Shown: piece by piece, positions 12,511-24,808 of the stretch
How the letters are laid out: each line of letters begins with the position of its first letter
Position numbering within the stretch: position 1 is the stretch's first letter
From: Cryptomeria japonica
Lineage: Eukaryota; Streptophyta; Pinopsida; Cupressales; Cupressaceae
Assembly (NCBI RefSeq): GCF_030272615.1
Contig: NC_081408.1
Location: 617,952,476-618,016,475, forward strand
Length of the DNA: 64,000 bases
Direction of reading: 5' to 3'
Made by a program: the position numbers and the translations under genes
Notes under the pieces: generated by a model
What the model saw: only the letters and a program-made list of their open reading frames with translations
What the model was told of the DNA's origin: nothing
The model's database searches: none

Positions 12511-14468
12511 ATGATGAAGAAAGAAGGTCCGAAGTTCAATAGGGAAAACTGTAGAATATGGAGTGATAGGATGAATATTTATATCAAAAGCTAAGGAAGT
12601 CAATATTGGGAACATGTTGTTACCAAATATACCTTGCCTATTGGGATTTTGTCTTATGATCAAAAGAAGGAACAACAGGAGAATAATCAAGCAGTGGAGG
12701 CCATTATTAGTTCCTTGTCCGATTTAGAGTATGTTTATATCCATGGTTTGGAGATTGCTTATGATATATGGAAGAAACTTGATGACATCTATAGCGGTGA
12801 TGAGCATGTGAATATTTCCAAAGAGGAGAGTCTGAGAGGTAAATTTGATGACATGCGGATGGATGAAGGTGAGAATATTCAACAGTATGGTTAGAGGATC
12901 AAGAAGATAGTCGATGAGATCAAAAGTGTTGGTGGTAAAGTAGAGGATATTTCTACACGTAGGCCACCATAATAGAATGGTATTGTAGAAAGGAACAACT
13001 GGTTAGTTGTTGAAGCTGCTAGAACTATGCAAATACAAGGAGGTGTAGCTAAGACTTTCTTGAGAGAAGCTATCTACACTATGAACCGGATATTGGTTAA
13101 AAGAGGTAAGGATAAAACTCCTTATGAATACTGGTATGGTAGATCACCTAATGTTAGTTACTTTAAGGGTTTTGGCAGTAAATTTTTTATCAAGAGAGGT
13201 GACTATGTTGGTAAGTTTGATACTAAGAGTGGTGAAGACATGTTTATTGATTACTCCACCAAGAGAAAAGCCTACAAATGTTACAAAAACTGGACAAAGA
13301 AGATCATTGAAAGTGGTGATGTTCGAGTTGATGAGTGTACTGAAGATTTGGGAGAAACTAGTAAGGAGAAGAAGGAAGATGAACGTTGCATTCTGATTTT
13401 GGAACCAGAACCGATGAAGCCAGAAGTTGGTGAAATGAATGTTGTTGCACTAGTTCAACCAGAACAGGTAGATTCTACAGAAGATGACGATAATGAGGAA
13501 GAAGAACCTGAAGATAATTGTCATGTTATTCCAAGGTATGTAAGACTCAATCATAATCCTGATCAGATTATTGGAGATAAATATGGTTGTGTGTTAACCA
13601 GAAGAAGAATTAGAGAGAATTCTTGTATGATCTCCACTATCGATCCTAGAACAACAAAGGAAGCCTTTGGAGATGATCATTGGATTACAACTATAGAAGA
13701 AGAGCTTGACCATATTGAGAATAACAATACATGGGCCCTAGTACTCAGACTGGTGAACAAAAATGTAATAGGTACTAAATGGGTATTCAGGAATGAACTG
13801 AAAGAAGATAGAGTAGTAGTCAGAAAAAAAGCCAGACTGGTATGCAAAGGTTATGCACAGGAAGAAGGAGAAGACTATGGAGAGACATTTGCACTAGTTT
13901 CTAGATTGGATGGTGTTAGGACTCTACTTGCATTTGCAACATATAGGAGATTCAATGTATATTAGATGGATGTGAAGTCAACATTTCTAAATGGAATATT
14001 GGAAGAGGAAGTCTACATTGAACAACCAGATGGTTATTCTTTGACTAATGCAAAGGATATGGTGTGCAAATTACACAAGGCGCTATACAGTTTGAAGGAA
14101 GCACCAAGAGCATGGTATGAAAGACTACATTAATACTTGGTGAAGATAGGTTTTCAGAGAACTAGTGAAGACAACAATATATATCTCAAGACTGAAGGAG
14201 ATAAGATACTAGTTAGTGAGGTATTTGTGGATGATATCATTTTTGGCAGCCATGACGACATGAGTGATGACTTTGAAAATGAGATGAAAAGTAAATTTGA
14301 GATGTCTCTTCTAGGAGAGATAAAATTATTTATAGGTTTGCAAATTTGACAGATGAATAATGGTATTTTTATCACATAGTCCAAATATATGAAAGAGGTA
14401 TTGAAGACATTTGGAATGGGAGATTGTAAACTAGTTGGGACACCAATGGTTATAGTGATAAACTTATA
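12511..14468 (+). pseudogene. copia gag-integrase-RT remnant in a single frame
   Basis: From the Met at 12511 to about 14468 all recognisable coding stays in one frame, broken only by stops. Gag (12511 to about 12950, with YDIWKKLDDIYSGDE) runs straight into the integrase end (NGIVERNN at about 12977, then KDKTPYEYWYGRSP). An acidic linker follows, then reverse transcriptase ([16 protein letters not shown] at about 13765, [17 protein letters not shown], catalytic [10 protein letters not shown] at 14221-14250). The gag-to-integrase join near 12955 is a large deletion that kept the frame. It ends abruptly in the region after RT at the LTR of the next element. Confidence 0.85.
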
Positions 14469-14470
14469 AA

Positions 14471-15575
14471 GCACTGAGAGGGGGGGGGGTGAATTGGTGA
14501 CAACAAAAACAATACCACTTTAAACACTGAATGGTAAAGACAGTTAACCAACTTACTTAATACTATGCATGCAATCCAAAATGATATTAAAGAATCCACA
14601 ACAAGTAAAACATCCACCATAATACAGGTGTTTATACGTGGAAACATCAACTGGGAAAAACCATGGTGAGATGGGACTCACAAGTTAACTATCTGTAGTA
14701 ATAGGTAATTGACCGGTTAGGGTCTACAAAAGTGCTCTACTAGGAGTGATTCTTGTTAAAGATCCCAAAGCCTTGTTAGGAGCTATACCCTGTTAAAGGT
14801 AGCACCCTGTTAGGAGTAACCTCGGTAGAGGATTTCAAACCCAAACTAATGGATCACCTTGTTAGAAGATTTGTACAATGAATCTTGTTAGAGCTTACCC
14901 AGTTAGAGGATTTCATTATTGTAGTGATTAGAAAACAACAGGTGGTGTGATCTAGAGTAGCACAACTTTCTTGAAAAGATCCTCTCCTGCTCACTCAAAA
15001 CTGCATCACCGACATACTCTACAACGCCTTCAGTAAATCACAACAACTTAACACTTCTATCTCGCATCATAAAAATAGTTCATCATAATGTCATTATATA
15101 GACATTAGATTTCATGTCGGCTCAGGAATCATATCACAATTTCCTAGGTGTAGTGTATTTGGACAATCTAACATAACACATCATAGATTTCCGCCAAATC
15201 TATTGGTTAGGGATAACTCATCATGACCGATGATAACTCATCACACAATCAGTGAAACTAATTGGAACATCGATACTGGTTAAGAGTTAACCTCTTCCAA
15301 CATATAGACCAATTGTCCTCCAATTGTTTCTTTGATGATCTCTATTGAATCTCCAAGCTGGTGTCATGCCATTCCTGCATATACCAGTTAGACACCCTCA
15401 AAACCATTTGAACTTCACTATACATATAATACCAGTTTTGCAATACAAAGACTTAGGAGTAATATCGGTTTGTCTTAACTAAGATGACTAAGACAATGTG
15501 AAAATATGTGTGTGTATGCATGTGCCATCAATGACAACACATGAAGTCATCTATTATAATCATCATTAAGAAAAT
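14471..15575 (-). repeat. 3' LTR of the minus-strand pol-less element
   Basis: The left end carries CACTGAGAGGGGGGGGGTGAATTGG, the mirror of the TTCACCCCCC end seen in the related LTR at 22330-23477. The right end borders a purine tract (CTCCCCCTTTGGCATTGAT at about 15579). It contains a cluster of TTGTTAGGAGC and GTTAGAGGATTT motifs (14750-14930) shared with other LTRs in the window. Canonical TG/CA ends are not clear, so the limits are approximate. Confidence 0.6.
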
Positions 15576-15839
15576 GATCTCCCCCTTTGGCATTGATTGC
15601 AACAGTTAGAAAATTTTACAACTTTACAACTAAGTGTGCTTACAAAAATTGTACAAACATATTTCTACTCCCCCTTAGCAATACGTACAAAATTTTCACA
15701 ACACATACATATTTCTACTCCCCCTTTGACAACAATGCCAAATTGAGAAGTAAAATACATATATATTGTATCAAAAGTTGCATCAAAAGCTACATATACA
15801 AAAATATAAGTCTTTATCAAGGAGTGTTCACTACAATTT
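15576..15839 (-). promoter_or_regulatory. polypurine-tract cluster
   Basis: CTCCCCCTT-type tracts stand at about 15579, 15668 and 15718 on the plus strand. The one at 15579 touches the LTR. The others are extra copies, as in the related element at 28587-28792. No gene is seen here. Confidence 0.5.
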
Positions 15840-18715
15840 TCAAGAAAATATCACTGAAAATGATTCATTTGAGTCAAATCATTTTCTCTTGTTTCCAATA
15901 ATGTTTCAATGATCTAAATGGTTGTCATAACCTATGCAGCGAATTCTTCCATTGCATCCACTGTGCTCATCTCTAGAGTTGCCAAAACCGCTTCTGCATC
16001 CCTGTATGCTTGTTGTAAGATGTCCACTTTGGGTCTTAACTGGTTCTTGAGTTCCTTCAAGGATCAGAATCTCTTAGCGTGTTCATAATCATGGATAAGC
16101 CAATCTTCCCTATATCAATATCTTTCATTATTTTCTCTCTTCTCTTCCTTTTGTAATTCTTCTCAGCTAAAGTCTGAGCAGCTTCTTCAAGGGATTTTAT
16201 TTGGTCAGAAGCATCAGCAACCAACTGGCCAAGCTTGCCAATAGGAGTTGACAAATTCCTAGTGTCAGTCTCTAGTAGAAGACTTGATAGAATCTCAATG
16301 ACAGTTTGAATTGTTTATGCTTCCTTCCTATGCTCTTTCAACCTTTTCTTTTGAGCTCTAGATTACATAGAGTTCAGATGCACTCATATTTTCTACATCT
16401 ATAGGCCCTTTGATGCTTATTGTGTCATCCTCATCATCAATTTGTTGCTTTACCTTTTCTTTTCCCTTTCATCTACTATCATCTCCTTTGTTTTCTCTTG
16501 CTCTTCCTCCTATCTATTTTTAGTTTCTTTCACTTCAACCTCTTTCTCTATTTCCGCCTCTATTTGTTTCTCCTATGAATCTTTTGTAACTGGTGGCAAT
16601 TGATTTTCCACTTGGTGTTCTTTTTCTGGTGGTGGTTGAATATCCACACTAGCTTAAATTACCAGTGCTTCAGCTGCTTTTGGTGTAATAGTAATGACCA
16701 GTTGTTGTAAAGGTTCCATAACTGGTGCAATGATATTACTAGTTGTATCAATAATGTCTTGGATTTCATCAGTGTCATCTACAAAGATAACCGGTAGAGA
16801 ATTAGTGTCATCCTTATGCTTGATAGGATAGACAATATCCGATGCAATAATTTCTTCTTCATCTAACTTTGGTTGATCTCCATTCTCTGTTTGATCATCA
16901 CTATGAGACTTCATTTTCTCATGCATCCTTTGAATATTTCTAGCTATCTGATGAGTTTCAACTTCAACAGATTGAACCTTTCCACTCAATTACTTCAATC
17001 TTCTTGTCTTAGAATGAAACTATCCTTTGAAATTATCAAGCAATGCTAATAATTCATCTCTAGATAATTTAGGAAAATATTGAATGAAAACATTATCAAT
17101 AATTTCTTGATCCTGATCAACAACCGTTTTCCACTTATTTGCAAGAATAGAATACAAAGAGTCAGAAATATCCTTTTCAATATATTGAGGTAACCGATTG
17201 TATTGACACAAGTGGTTCATTACCTCTTGAACAATTTGTTTCTTCTGATCATCATCAAAACATTTTTTTACATTACCAAACCTATTTCTCCCTAATGTTT
17301 TCAATGTCTTCTCAAAATTATTTATAGGCTTGTAAGATAAAACATTAATAGGAATACTTGGCTTTGAAACTTCTTCTACTAGTTTGGCTTTCTTACCAGT
17401 TGCTTTCATCTTCTTTCGTTCCTCTTCAGTGTCAGTATCCTCAGATTTTGCTTGAAGAATAAGTTGCCTACCTCTCTTCTTTGTTGCAGTCTGCTTCATA
17501 GCATACACTTTGGGTGTTGGTTCCTTTTTTACTTGAACACTTCTTGTCACCCTCGTACTGGTAGTCAATGAAGGTACTTGTTCAACTTTCTTCTTCTTCT
17601 CTTTGGCAGTACTGGGTTCAACACGTGCATTTATTTCCTCGTAAGTCCCTAGTATTTTCTTCTTCTTATCCTTGGGAGATGCCAAAAGGTTGTTGGCATA
17701 TCTGATTAATAAGTCATAGTTGACTTCATAACTCATTTCATCATCTCATCTTCCTTGGGTTCTACGACTTCCATAAGACAAAAAATTGTGGTGACTATGA
17801 AACAGATGTCTTTTGCAAAGTGTTTCACCAAATCTTAAGGTAGCCTCAACCTCATGCTCATCTTCTTTTGGAACTCATTAAAATATATGTTCATAGTAGT
17901 AGAGAATGTGTTCTTTATAGACTTAATGTTGTTCTTGATTTGAGCAGTTACCGGTATGTCCTTTGACCATTGAATTTCACCAATTCCCGGTAGGAAATTC
18001 TAAAAATAGAAGAATAGACCAATCAATAGTTTACCAAATTTTAACTTTTGACTCTTGTCTTTCTTAATTAATTGTAGGTTCAACATAAATTGGCTCCTTA
18101 TAGCCTCGCATAGGTCATAATCTGCATTCTTAGCAATCATCCTATAAGTTGCATGCACAGCAGCAGATGGCACATTGTTCATCCTGCTAGAATAAAATAT
18201 CCTATGACCAATGACCATAGTTGGAAGTCTAACTGTTGGGTCTTTAATGTTGTTGACTGAAAACACATGACCATTATAGGTAGTCTGAGTAAGTGTAACC
18301 ACAGTCTCTTTGAAATTTTCTTTAGCTTTGGAACTTCACCGGTTTGCCAAAAACCAGTCATTGCATGAATTGCTTCCTTCGTGATTGTTTGTGACCTGTC
18401 AAGATACATATTTTCTCTATGCACACAACTAAGAATTATCCTAACATGTTCTTCTTCAAAATATTCAAGGAAAGATGTCACATTGTGAAAACCCTTTTCA
18501 TAAACCCTAATGTACTCGGGTTTGATTTTGCTACTTTTATCGCACAAGGATTTCAGTTGAGAATAAATTGATAATGATCCTAAATTTTTAATTTTATAGT
18601 CAATATAATTGGATAAATCACCCTATATCATAACACCATCAGGAACTTGAGATAGTGCATTGTATGATATTATTTTATCTGATTCCATAGACTCCATAGG
18701 TTCAGCAGTAATCAT
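15840..18715 (-). pseudogene. second protein of the pol-less element (unknown function), decayed
   Basis: This starts at the Met at 18715 and runs leftward in pieces with stops and at least two frameshifts (around 18200-18300 and 17740-18000). It is colinear with the frame at 25255-28521. Shared blocks include MYLDRSQTITKEAIHAMTGF against MYLERTHDITPQAIHAITGF, a block ending LLIGLFFYF against LLVGLFFYF, a YFPKL/YFPDL block, and near the end EMSTVDAMEE against EMSTIDAMEE. The middle is lysine-rich and basic, and the C-terminal third is predicted-looking coiled coil (charged heptads). I do not recognise a domain. Its place downstream of gag is that of the envelope-like ORF of Sireviruses, but no membrane segment is visible, so that name is only an inference. 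Confidence 0.65.
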
Positions 18716-19242
18716 GACTCTCTATTTGCTTAGATGACTATGCCATTCTGGATAAACTTGATTTGAGAGAGTATTAACAAAAGAATACCTTAATTCCTCA
18801 GTGCTAGTAAGGTTTCTAGTTGATCTCTTGAATGTACACTTGTTTCACCTTCTCTAATCTTTGAATCCAATTCAATCTTTCAATCCACAACACAAAACCG
18901 TCTACAATCAGCTAGCAATTCTTTTTTCCGCTTCGCAAGTGCCCAAGAACTCTCTTTCGAATGCAACTAGGGTAAAAATGACATAGTAAAACTCTCTTTT
19001 ATAAACTTACCCACTGCATTAATTTCTCAACCGATAGGGTAACAAACCTTAATATACTGCTTTACAAAACTTTCAATACTGACAAGTATATAATTGGTTG
19101 ACAATATTTTGAAAAACTGATAGACAATGATATCAAGAATTCTCACAAAACAACTCAAGATGCAAAACTCTCTTACAACTCATTCTTCAAGGGGTCTAGA
19201 AGTAGATTTACCGTTATTCTCCCCTTACACCTGTTGAAAGGC
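18716..19242 (-). other. spacer between the two frames of the pol-less element
   Basis: No gene is seen. The stretch corresponds to 24809-25254 in the complete copy. It is where pol would lie in an autonomous copia element. Confidence 0.5.
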
Positions 19243-19888
19243 TTAATTCACCGGTGCAGGATTCTCCACACTAGGTGAAGGGATAGATTCTTCTGCAGGC
19301 TTGTCCTCACTCTTCTTTTTCTAGATTATGTTCATTTTCGCTCTGGTTTCCTTAACATTGACCTTCTCCTTACCTTTCTGATTTTCAAAGTGGTTAATCG
19401 ATTTTTTCTTCCTAGTTCTATAGAATTTTGCCATGTGACCCAGTTTGTGACAATGATAGCAAGCCAACCCAGATGATCTCCAAGGTCCTACATTACCTCT
19501 TCTAGTTCTTCTTCTACAGTTCATAGCCACATGACCATAATTATTACAAATGGTGCAAATCACATTAGTTACCTTTTCCATTTCATATGGACTAAACTGG
19601 TTGACATAGGGTTTTTTCCAGTTCATGTTTCCCCAGTTGTCAAAGGTTCTTCTCCAGTCACCATTAGGTCTTAGATTCATGTGAGGTGTCAAATTGTTTG
19701 CTCCATATCTACATTCAACTAATCTATGTCCATACATGTTGTATGTGAAACAATGACCTTCAAATCTTCTAGACACATACCTAGCATTTGCATTATAGCC
19801 TGTATTCTCATTAGGTCTTCTTCTACACACATTTGCAGTATGTCCAGGTTTGTGACAAATAAAGAAAACAAGTTTAAAAGCTTTCTTA
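19243..19888 (-). pseudogene. gag-like zinc-knuckle protein, N-terminus missing
   Basis: The frame runs leftward to the stop at 19243-19245. It has four CCHC-type knuckles: one starting at the truncated edge (ICHKPGHTANVC), CFTYNMYGHRLVEC (second Cys now Tyr), an intact CTICNNYGHVAMNC, and CYHCHKLGHMAKFY (last Cys now Tyr). A lysine-rich tail and a stop (the tail continues in frame to ENPAPVN) follow. The tail matches the end of the frame at 23528-24808. Such knuckles bind element RNA. The N-terminal half is lost where family R sequence starts. Confidence 0.75.
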
Positions 19889-20806
19889 TCAATAAAATAA
19901 ATAATTAAAAGGAAAGATGATACCATAAGAAAATTTAACCAAAGATTAAGGGAGTAAAATGAAAACAACCAATTATAAATAAATAAAGAACTAAATGCTT
20001 TATTTTTAGACTCTTTCTAGTGATTAAGTAATTATTAGATAGAATAATCTTTAGTTGATATAAAAAATTGGTGGAATTAACTTCTAGGATTGAAGCACAA
20101 ACCTTGAGAAGGAAAAAAAGGAAAAGTAATATTTATGATATAGAAAATTTGAAATTAGAAACAAAAAAATCAAAAATTACACAAGAGATAACAGTAAAAG
20201 GAGAGATAAAGAGAGGCGTCACCACTTCATAAAAATAATCTATATAGTGCACTTATTATTCACATTAAGGTCACCTATGAGAAGAGTATCTTGTATTAAA
20301 GGAAAATGAGCTAGTAGATTAAGACTAGAGATCACAAAACCAACAGAGGACTCAAAACTATATATTATGGTATTTGTGGTGAATGACACACACATAAGAC
20401 TAACAATTTTACATATTTAATGATTCAATGAAAGAGAAAAATGGTCCTTGGTATTCTCATATTGTAGCATCATAAATTGTATCCATGTATAATTTCATCC
20501 TCACTTAGGCCTCACTTAAATAGCATTTCAGCCTTTTGTTCTTTGACCATGTTTGATTTTGTTCACATAGGCTTCAAATTTCAATGTTCACCTAGCATTT
20601 GGTTCAATGGTCTTAAACTCAGTTTTGATAGGTTGGACAAGCATGTCCCAAACACCCTTCTCCTTTTTGACAAATTCTTCTTGGATGTCCTTTTCCCACT
20701 TAAAGGGGGCCAATTTTAGATCCAACAATGGTCACTAAATTTAGGTAGTTATTCCCTTCTTGTGTCGGCCTTTCCCAAAAAATCACACACATTTGATGAG
20801 GAGAGG

Positions 20807-20813
20807 TATAAAA
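20807..20813 (+). promoter_or_regulatory. TATA box of family R
   Basis: TATAAAA in the context GAGGAGAGGTATAAAAGAAA is kept in all three copies of the region (also 47004-47010 and 63636-63642). Transcription would start about 30 bases on. It supports reading the upstream repeat as the U3 part of a long LTR. Confidence 0.6.
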
Positions 20814-21784
20814 GAAATCCTTGGACCCCCTCATTTCAAAGTCATGTTAGAACTATTTTTAATAGGGTGTTTTCTTTTGCTCTAGCTCATTTTCCTTCCC
20901 TCCAAATTTTGAATGTGTTTTGATCATATTCCTTTTTGAGAGATAACCTATTCTCCCGGTCTTTTTCCCTTTAAGTTGATTCTTCAAGGATTTATTGTCA
21001 TATGAAACCATCCCTTTGTTATAGAATTGTTGTATGACTGGTCTGTTGATAGGTTGTGTCATTTTGATTTCTATAAGTCTTTTAGGTTTACCCCCCCGTG
21101 TGATGACTTAGAAACTAATATTAAAGTCATATGTTTAAATTTTTCTAAGGTGGGCCATGTCTATGAGCATTCTTCAATATGAGTTGAGTTGTTGTCTAAT
21201 GTGGCTAAGAATTGATATCTTAGCAGTTCACTCGAAACTCGGTGAAGGCTTTTTCCTTGTTCAATTGAGTCCCGAGTTGGGTTGTGAAGTTTGAGAGCTC
21301 GACGCTTGTGGAACTTCATGTTTCTATTTTGACGAGAGCCAAAGAAAAGGAAACAAAGCAAAGGGCTAGCAATGTGATAGGTTAAAAGTGATTTCCTCAA
21401 GTAGGTAGATTTAATTTTCACCACCAACCATCGACGTTTTGAGATCGATGGTCCATATTCAAACTTGCACAAGGCCCATTTGCGCTACCATAGTTTGCAT
21501 GAACCACATTGATAAGGAAAATAATAATGAGTTAAATCTATTGATTAATTTCAATTCCCCAACTGTAGAGCTTAGAAAAGGTTTAGTGTGGAGTAGAAGA
21601 GTGGAGCTGTGTTTTTTGCGAAGAGATTTAGCTACCACAGAGTCTAATTCAAGTTGACAAAATCTTGTAAGTTTTGTCTCCTGTTTTCCTTGTTCCTCTA
21701 AAAAAGAATTGTAGGGTAAGTAGTTGTAGCCCTAATTGGAGTCATATAGGGACTTAGGGTGAGAGATATTTGTGAATTTGTAAA

Positions 21785-22329
21785 ATGTCTACTCCCTCAA
21801 GAGTTTCATCATCAAGACAACCTAAGGCAAAGAGACAAAAGAAAGAGAAAAACCTCAATGACAATTTGATTTCTTTGTTGCCCAGGTCATCGTACAGACC
21901 TAAGATAGGAGCTAGATTCATTGTTAATGCACATGTTATTGTTCCAAGGATAGAAGTATAAAGTGTGGGGTCTAGCCCTCCATGTTAGACCCATCCAGAA
22001 AGGCATTAAGGTGCCAGTTCAATTGTGGACCTCTATTTGGGATAATGGATATGAACACTCATAGGCTCTCATATTTGAGCAACACTTTGTCAGTAGGATT
22101 TATATTGCATGTGGCATAGAGCTTCCTTGATTAACAAAGCAAGTCATGAATTTCTTAAGGCCAATAAGAAAAGAAGATGAACTCAAAGTGAGCATTGAAC
22201 ATAATAAGGTCGATTGGTACAGGGATGAGGAGTATACATACATATTGATTTATGGATTAAATAGAATGCCACACAATTTGCTATTTATTATACCAAAATA
22301 ATTAGCTGCTCTGGAAATAGTATGGAAGA
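21785..22329 (+). pseudogene. family R ORF of unknown function, copy 1, N-terminal part
   Basis: It starts with ATG at 21785 (MSTPSRVSSSRQPKAKRQ, a basic N-terminus). The frame shifts once near 21958, then continues with KVPVQLWTSIWDNGYE, KVSIEHN and LAALEIVWKM up to the insertion at 22330. Three stops interrupt it. The remaining part is at 29930-30644. The colinear copy is at 47980-55470. I do not recognise the protein. See the entry at 47980 for a fuller description. Confidence 0.65.
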
Positions 22330-23477
22330 TGTTGGCATTTTGATGATTATGTTGTGATTGTCATTCATGGACACACACATTGATGGACAAACACTTGCCT
22401 TGAGATCACTTTTTGTTTATATGAGTTAAAGCTCAACTAGTATTTGCTCCAACCGATATCATGTATTATAGTCTTTAGACTATCGATGTTTTGCAGAAAG
22501 TGTTTACCGATCTCAACTAGTATGAAGACCCAAGCGGTTCTAGGATCTCAAGCGGTACAAAGGAATGAAGCGGCACAACTCATATTTCCCAGTCTTCATT
22601 TTGTCAAACTGACAACTGGTATTTTGCTTAAACTGGTATTTTGTTTGAACTGGTAATACTCTGTGCTGAGTTACCAACCGACATTTTGTGATGAGTTACC
22701 ATCCACTGATTGTTTAGTGGTGCCGACACTTTGGTGGTGCATATTGTGTCATGTTACCAAAAGTGTCTAGATGCATTGAACCTAGGAAGTTGTATTGTAA
22801 TCCTATTGGATCGACATGAAATCAGATTCTTTTTTAAGGACATCATGTCTAGGGTTTTTGTAGAGTTGTCATTGTAGCAAGGGTTTAAAGGTGGTTTATG
22901 AGTTTTTGAGTGTGTGAATGTGTTGGAGACTGAAGTAATGCTGGAATGCATTAGGAACAAGCTATCAAGGATCTAACCAAGCAATCTGTGCTATTTGCTA
23001 GATAACTCACTTGTTGATTACTCACATCTTCGACAAGTCTGAAACCCTTAACCGAGTAGGCCCAAAAAGCCTTTTGTAAAATCCTCTAACAAGGTGATTC
23101 ACCTCTGTGCATCTAAAATCCTCTAGCAAGGTATTCTTTAATCGGACTTATCTCCTAACAGAGATTGAGATTCCTAACAGGATCTGTTTTGGTAAAGAAC
23201 ATTGTATGACCTTAACCGGTCTGGTTCCTATTCTACAGATAGTTACTTGTGAGTTTCATCTCACCGTGGTTTTTCCCATTTGGGTTTCCACGTCAAATAT
23301 CTTGTGTTATGGTGTTATTTCTCTTGTGGGTGAATGTCTTATTTTCTATCTAGTTTGCATGTGTGTTAATCAGTTTGTTTGTTAAACTTTTTTACCGATT
23401 TACTGCTATAATGTTAAAGTGTTTAAGTACAGGAATTTTTGGTATACTAATTCACCCCCCCCTCTTAGTATTCATCA
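22330..23477 (+). repeat. 5' LTR of the pol-less element
   Basis: It begins TGTTGGCATTTTGATG and ends CTTAGTATTCATCA. It pairs with 28794-29924. The differences I can see between the two are mostly C/T and G/A, many in ACCGGT motifs (for example ACTAGT here against ACCGGT there), plus an extra ATTGATGGACAAACAC-like stretch near the start of this copy. Confidence 0.85.
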
Positions 23478-23479
23478 AT

Positions 23480-23491
23480 TGGTATCAGAGC
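23480..23491 (+). promoter_or_regulatory. primer binding site, initiator Met tRNA type
   Basis: TGGTATCAGAGC lies two bases after the 5' LTR. The first coding ATG follows only 36 bases later. Confidence 0.85.
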
Positions 23492-23527
23492 CAACCTTTC
23501 TATAAGTTTAACCACTTGGAAAGAGAT

Positions 23528-24808
23528 ATGGGGGAATACACTATGAGGGAACTTACTCATGGGCTCACTCAGTCTGAGCAAGCCTATGATAAACTTATGG
23601 TCAAATACAAGGCCTCTCAGGAAAAAAGGAGAGAACATGCTAAAAAACTGATGGAGCTATCTGAAAATAGTTCCTTTGATGAATCGGACATGGAAGCCCT
23701 AATTCAAGAAGTAAAAAAGCTGAATGAATCCAATTCCAACCTAAGAAAGGAGTTGGAAGGACTGACTATCCGAATGTGTTAAGAGCTTGAGAACTGGAGG
23801 AAAGTTGAAGATCTTGTAAAAGACAAAGATCATGAGATCTCCAAGTTAAAACAAGAAATCAGTGCCCTAACCGCTCAACTCCATGCGAGCAGAGTGGAAA
23901 AGGAAGAAATGCAAGGAGAACTGAACATAACCATCTCTGAGAATGCAAACTTGATGGAAACAAATGCTGCTATTTCCAAAGAACTCACTCAGTCTAAGGA
24001 AATACTTGCTAAGTTCAACAAGAGTACTATCAAGCTAGAGCAGAAGCTTGAATCAGCCAAACCGGTAAAGAATACCAATGGACTTGGTTTCTCTAGTCAT
24101 GAGGAAGGTGAGACCTCAAGTGCAAATGCTAAAGCATCATAGAAGGAACTGACATTCAAAGGTAAAGATAAGCAAAAATTCAAACCTGTTTGCTTTAACT
24201 ATCTTAAAGAAGGACATACTACCAATGTATGTAGGAGCAAAGCCTATAATAATTTTCCTTACTTTATAAACAATGTACCTAGATCCAATAAGTTCAATGG
24301 TAATTGTTATGCATGCAACAAGTTTGGGCATAGAGCATCTAAATGCAAGCCTGCTATGAACAACACTGGAAGATATCCTCAGAGGACTCAAGGAGTTGGT
24401 CCGGAACCTTTTGTGAACCGGAATCCCAACCGGTTTAATACCTATAATCATCAGTCGTATAGCGGTGGCTATCAAGTAGCGACCGGATGGAGAGAAAACT
24501 ATTGGATTTGTCATGGTCATGATCACACTATTGCAACATGCAGAAGGAAGAATGGAAACATGAATGATGGACCCTAGAGAGCACCTGGAATGGTTTGCTA
24601 TCATTGCAACAAACCGGGTCATACAGTAAGGTTCTGCAGGATGAGAAAGAATATATCAGATGATATACCAGTCACTCCAGAAGGAAAGATTGATGTTGAA
24701 ACTATTCAAGTAGGTATGAAGAAAACCTAGAAGAAGAAGCCAGAAGAATTAATTCAAGAAGAGCTGGTTTCTGCACCTAGTGTGGAAGTTTCGGAACTAG
24801 TAAACTAA
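23528..24808 (+). pseudogene. coiled-coil and zinc-knuckle gag-like protein without a capsid domain
   Basis: ATG at 23528 (MGEYTMRELTHGLTQSEQ) opens a single frame of 427 codons with four in-frame stops and no frameshift. The first 200 codons are charged heptad-rich sequence with strong coiled-coil character (KLMELSENSSFDESDMEALI, DKDHEISKLKQEISALTAQL). Zinc knuckles follow: CFNYLKEGHTTNVC (second Cys now Tyr), an intact CYACNKFGHRASKC, a degenerate WICHGHDHTIATC, and an intact CYHCNKPGHTVRFC. There is no copia capsid domain: the frame starts right after the primer binding site and goes directly into coiled coil. Likely role: RNA binding and assembly into particles made by a helper element (inference). 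Confidence 0.75.

Larger units (their letters stand above)
12407..14470 (+). mobile_element. plus-strand copia remnant (part 2), internally deleted
   Basis: This is the continuation of the element whose LTR is at 5296-5748. It holds the LTR end (12407 to about 12440), a primer binding site TGGTATCAGAGC at 12443-12454, a gag N-terminal region, integrase C-terminus, and reverse transcriptase up to the point where the element at 14471 cuts it. Zinc knuckle, protease and integrase core are missing. Confidence 0.8.
14471..19888 (-). mobile_element. pol-less LTR element, minus strand, right part truncated
   Basis: Reading leftward from the truncated right end, this element has a zinc-knuckle (gag-like) frame (to 19243), about 500 bases of non-coding DNA, a long second frame (18715 to about 15840), purine tracts and a 3' LTR (14471 to about 15575). 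No protease, integrase or RT lies between the two frames. The order and both proteins match the complete plus-strand element at 22330-29924, so the lack of pol is a family property. The right edge at about 19888 is where family R sequence begins. The 5' LTR is absent. Confidence 0.75.
19889..22329 (+). repeat. family R copy 1, part 1 (promoter region and ORF start)
   Basis: This matches 46068-48510 and 62698-64000 along its length. It starts in mid-repeat (the part corresponding to 43127-46067 is missing) and carries the conserved TATA box and the first 180 codons of the family ORF. At 22329 it is interrupted by the element 22330-29924 and resumes at 29930. The uninterrupted copy at about 48505-48520 proves the insertion point. 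Confidence 0.8.

Noticed and set aside
20477-20932. Open frames before and across the TATA box in family R (also 63277-63752)
   Set aside because: They overlap a conserved promoter, are broken at different places in each copy, and show no protein-like features.
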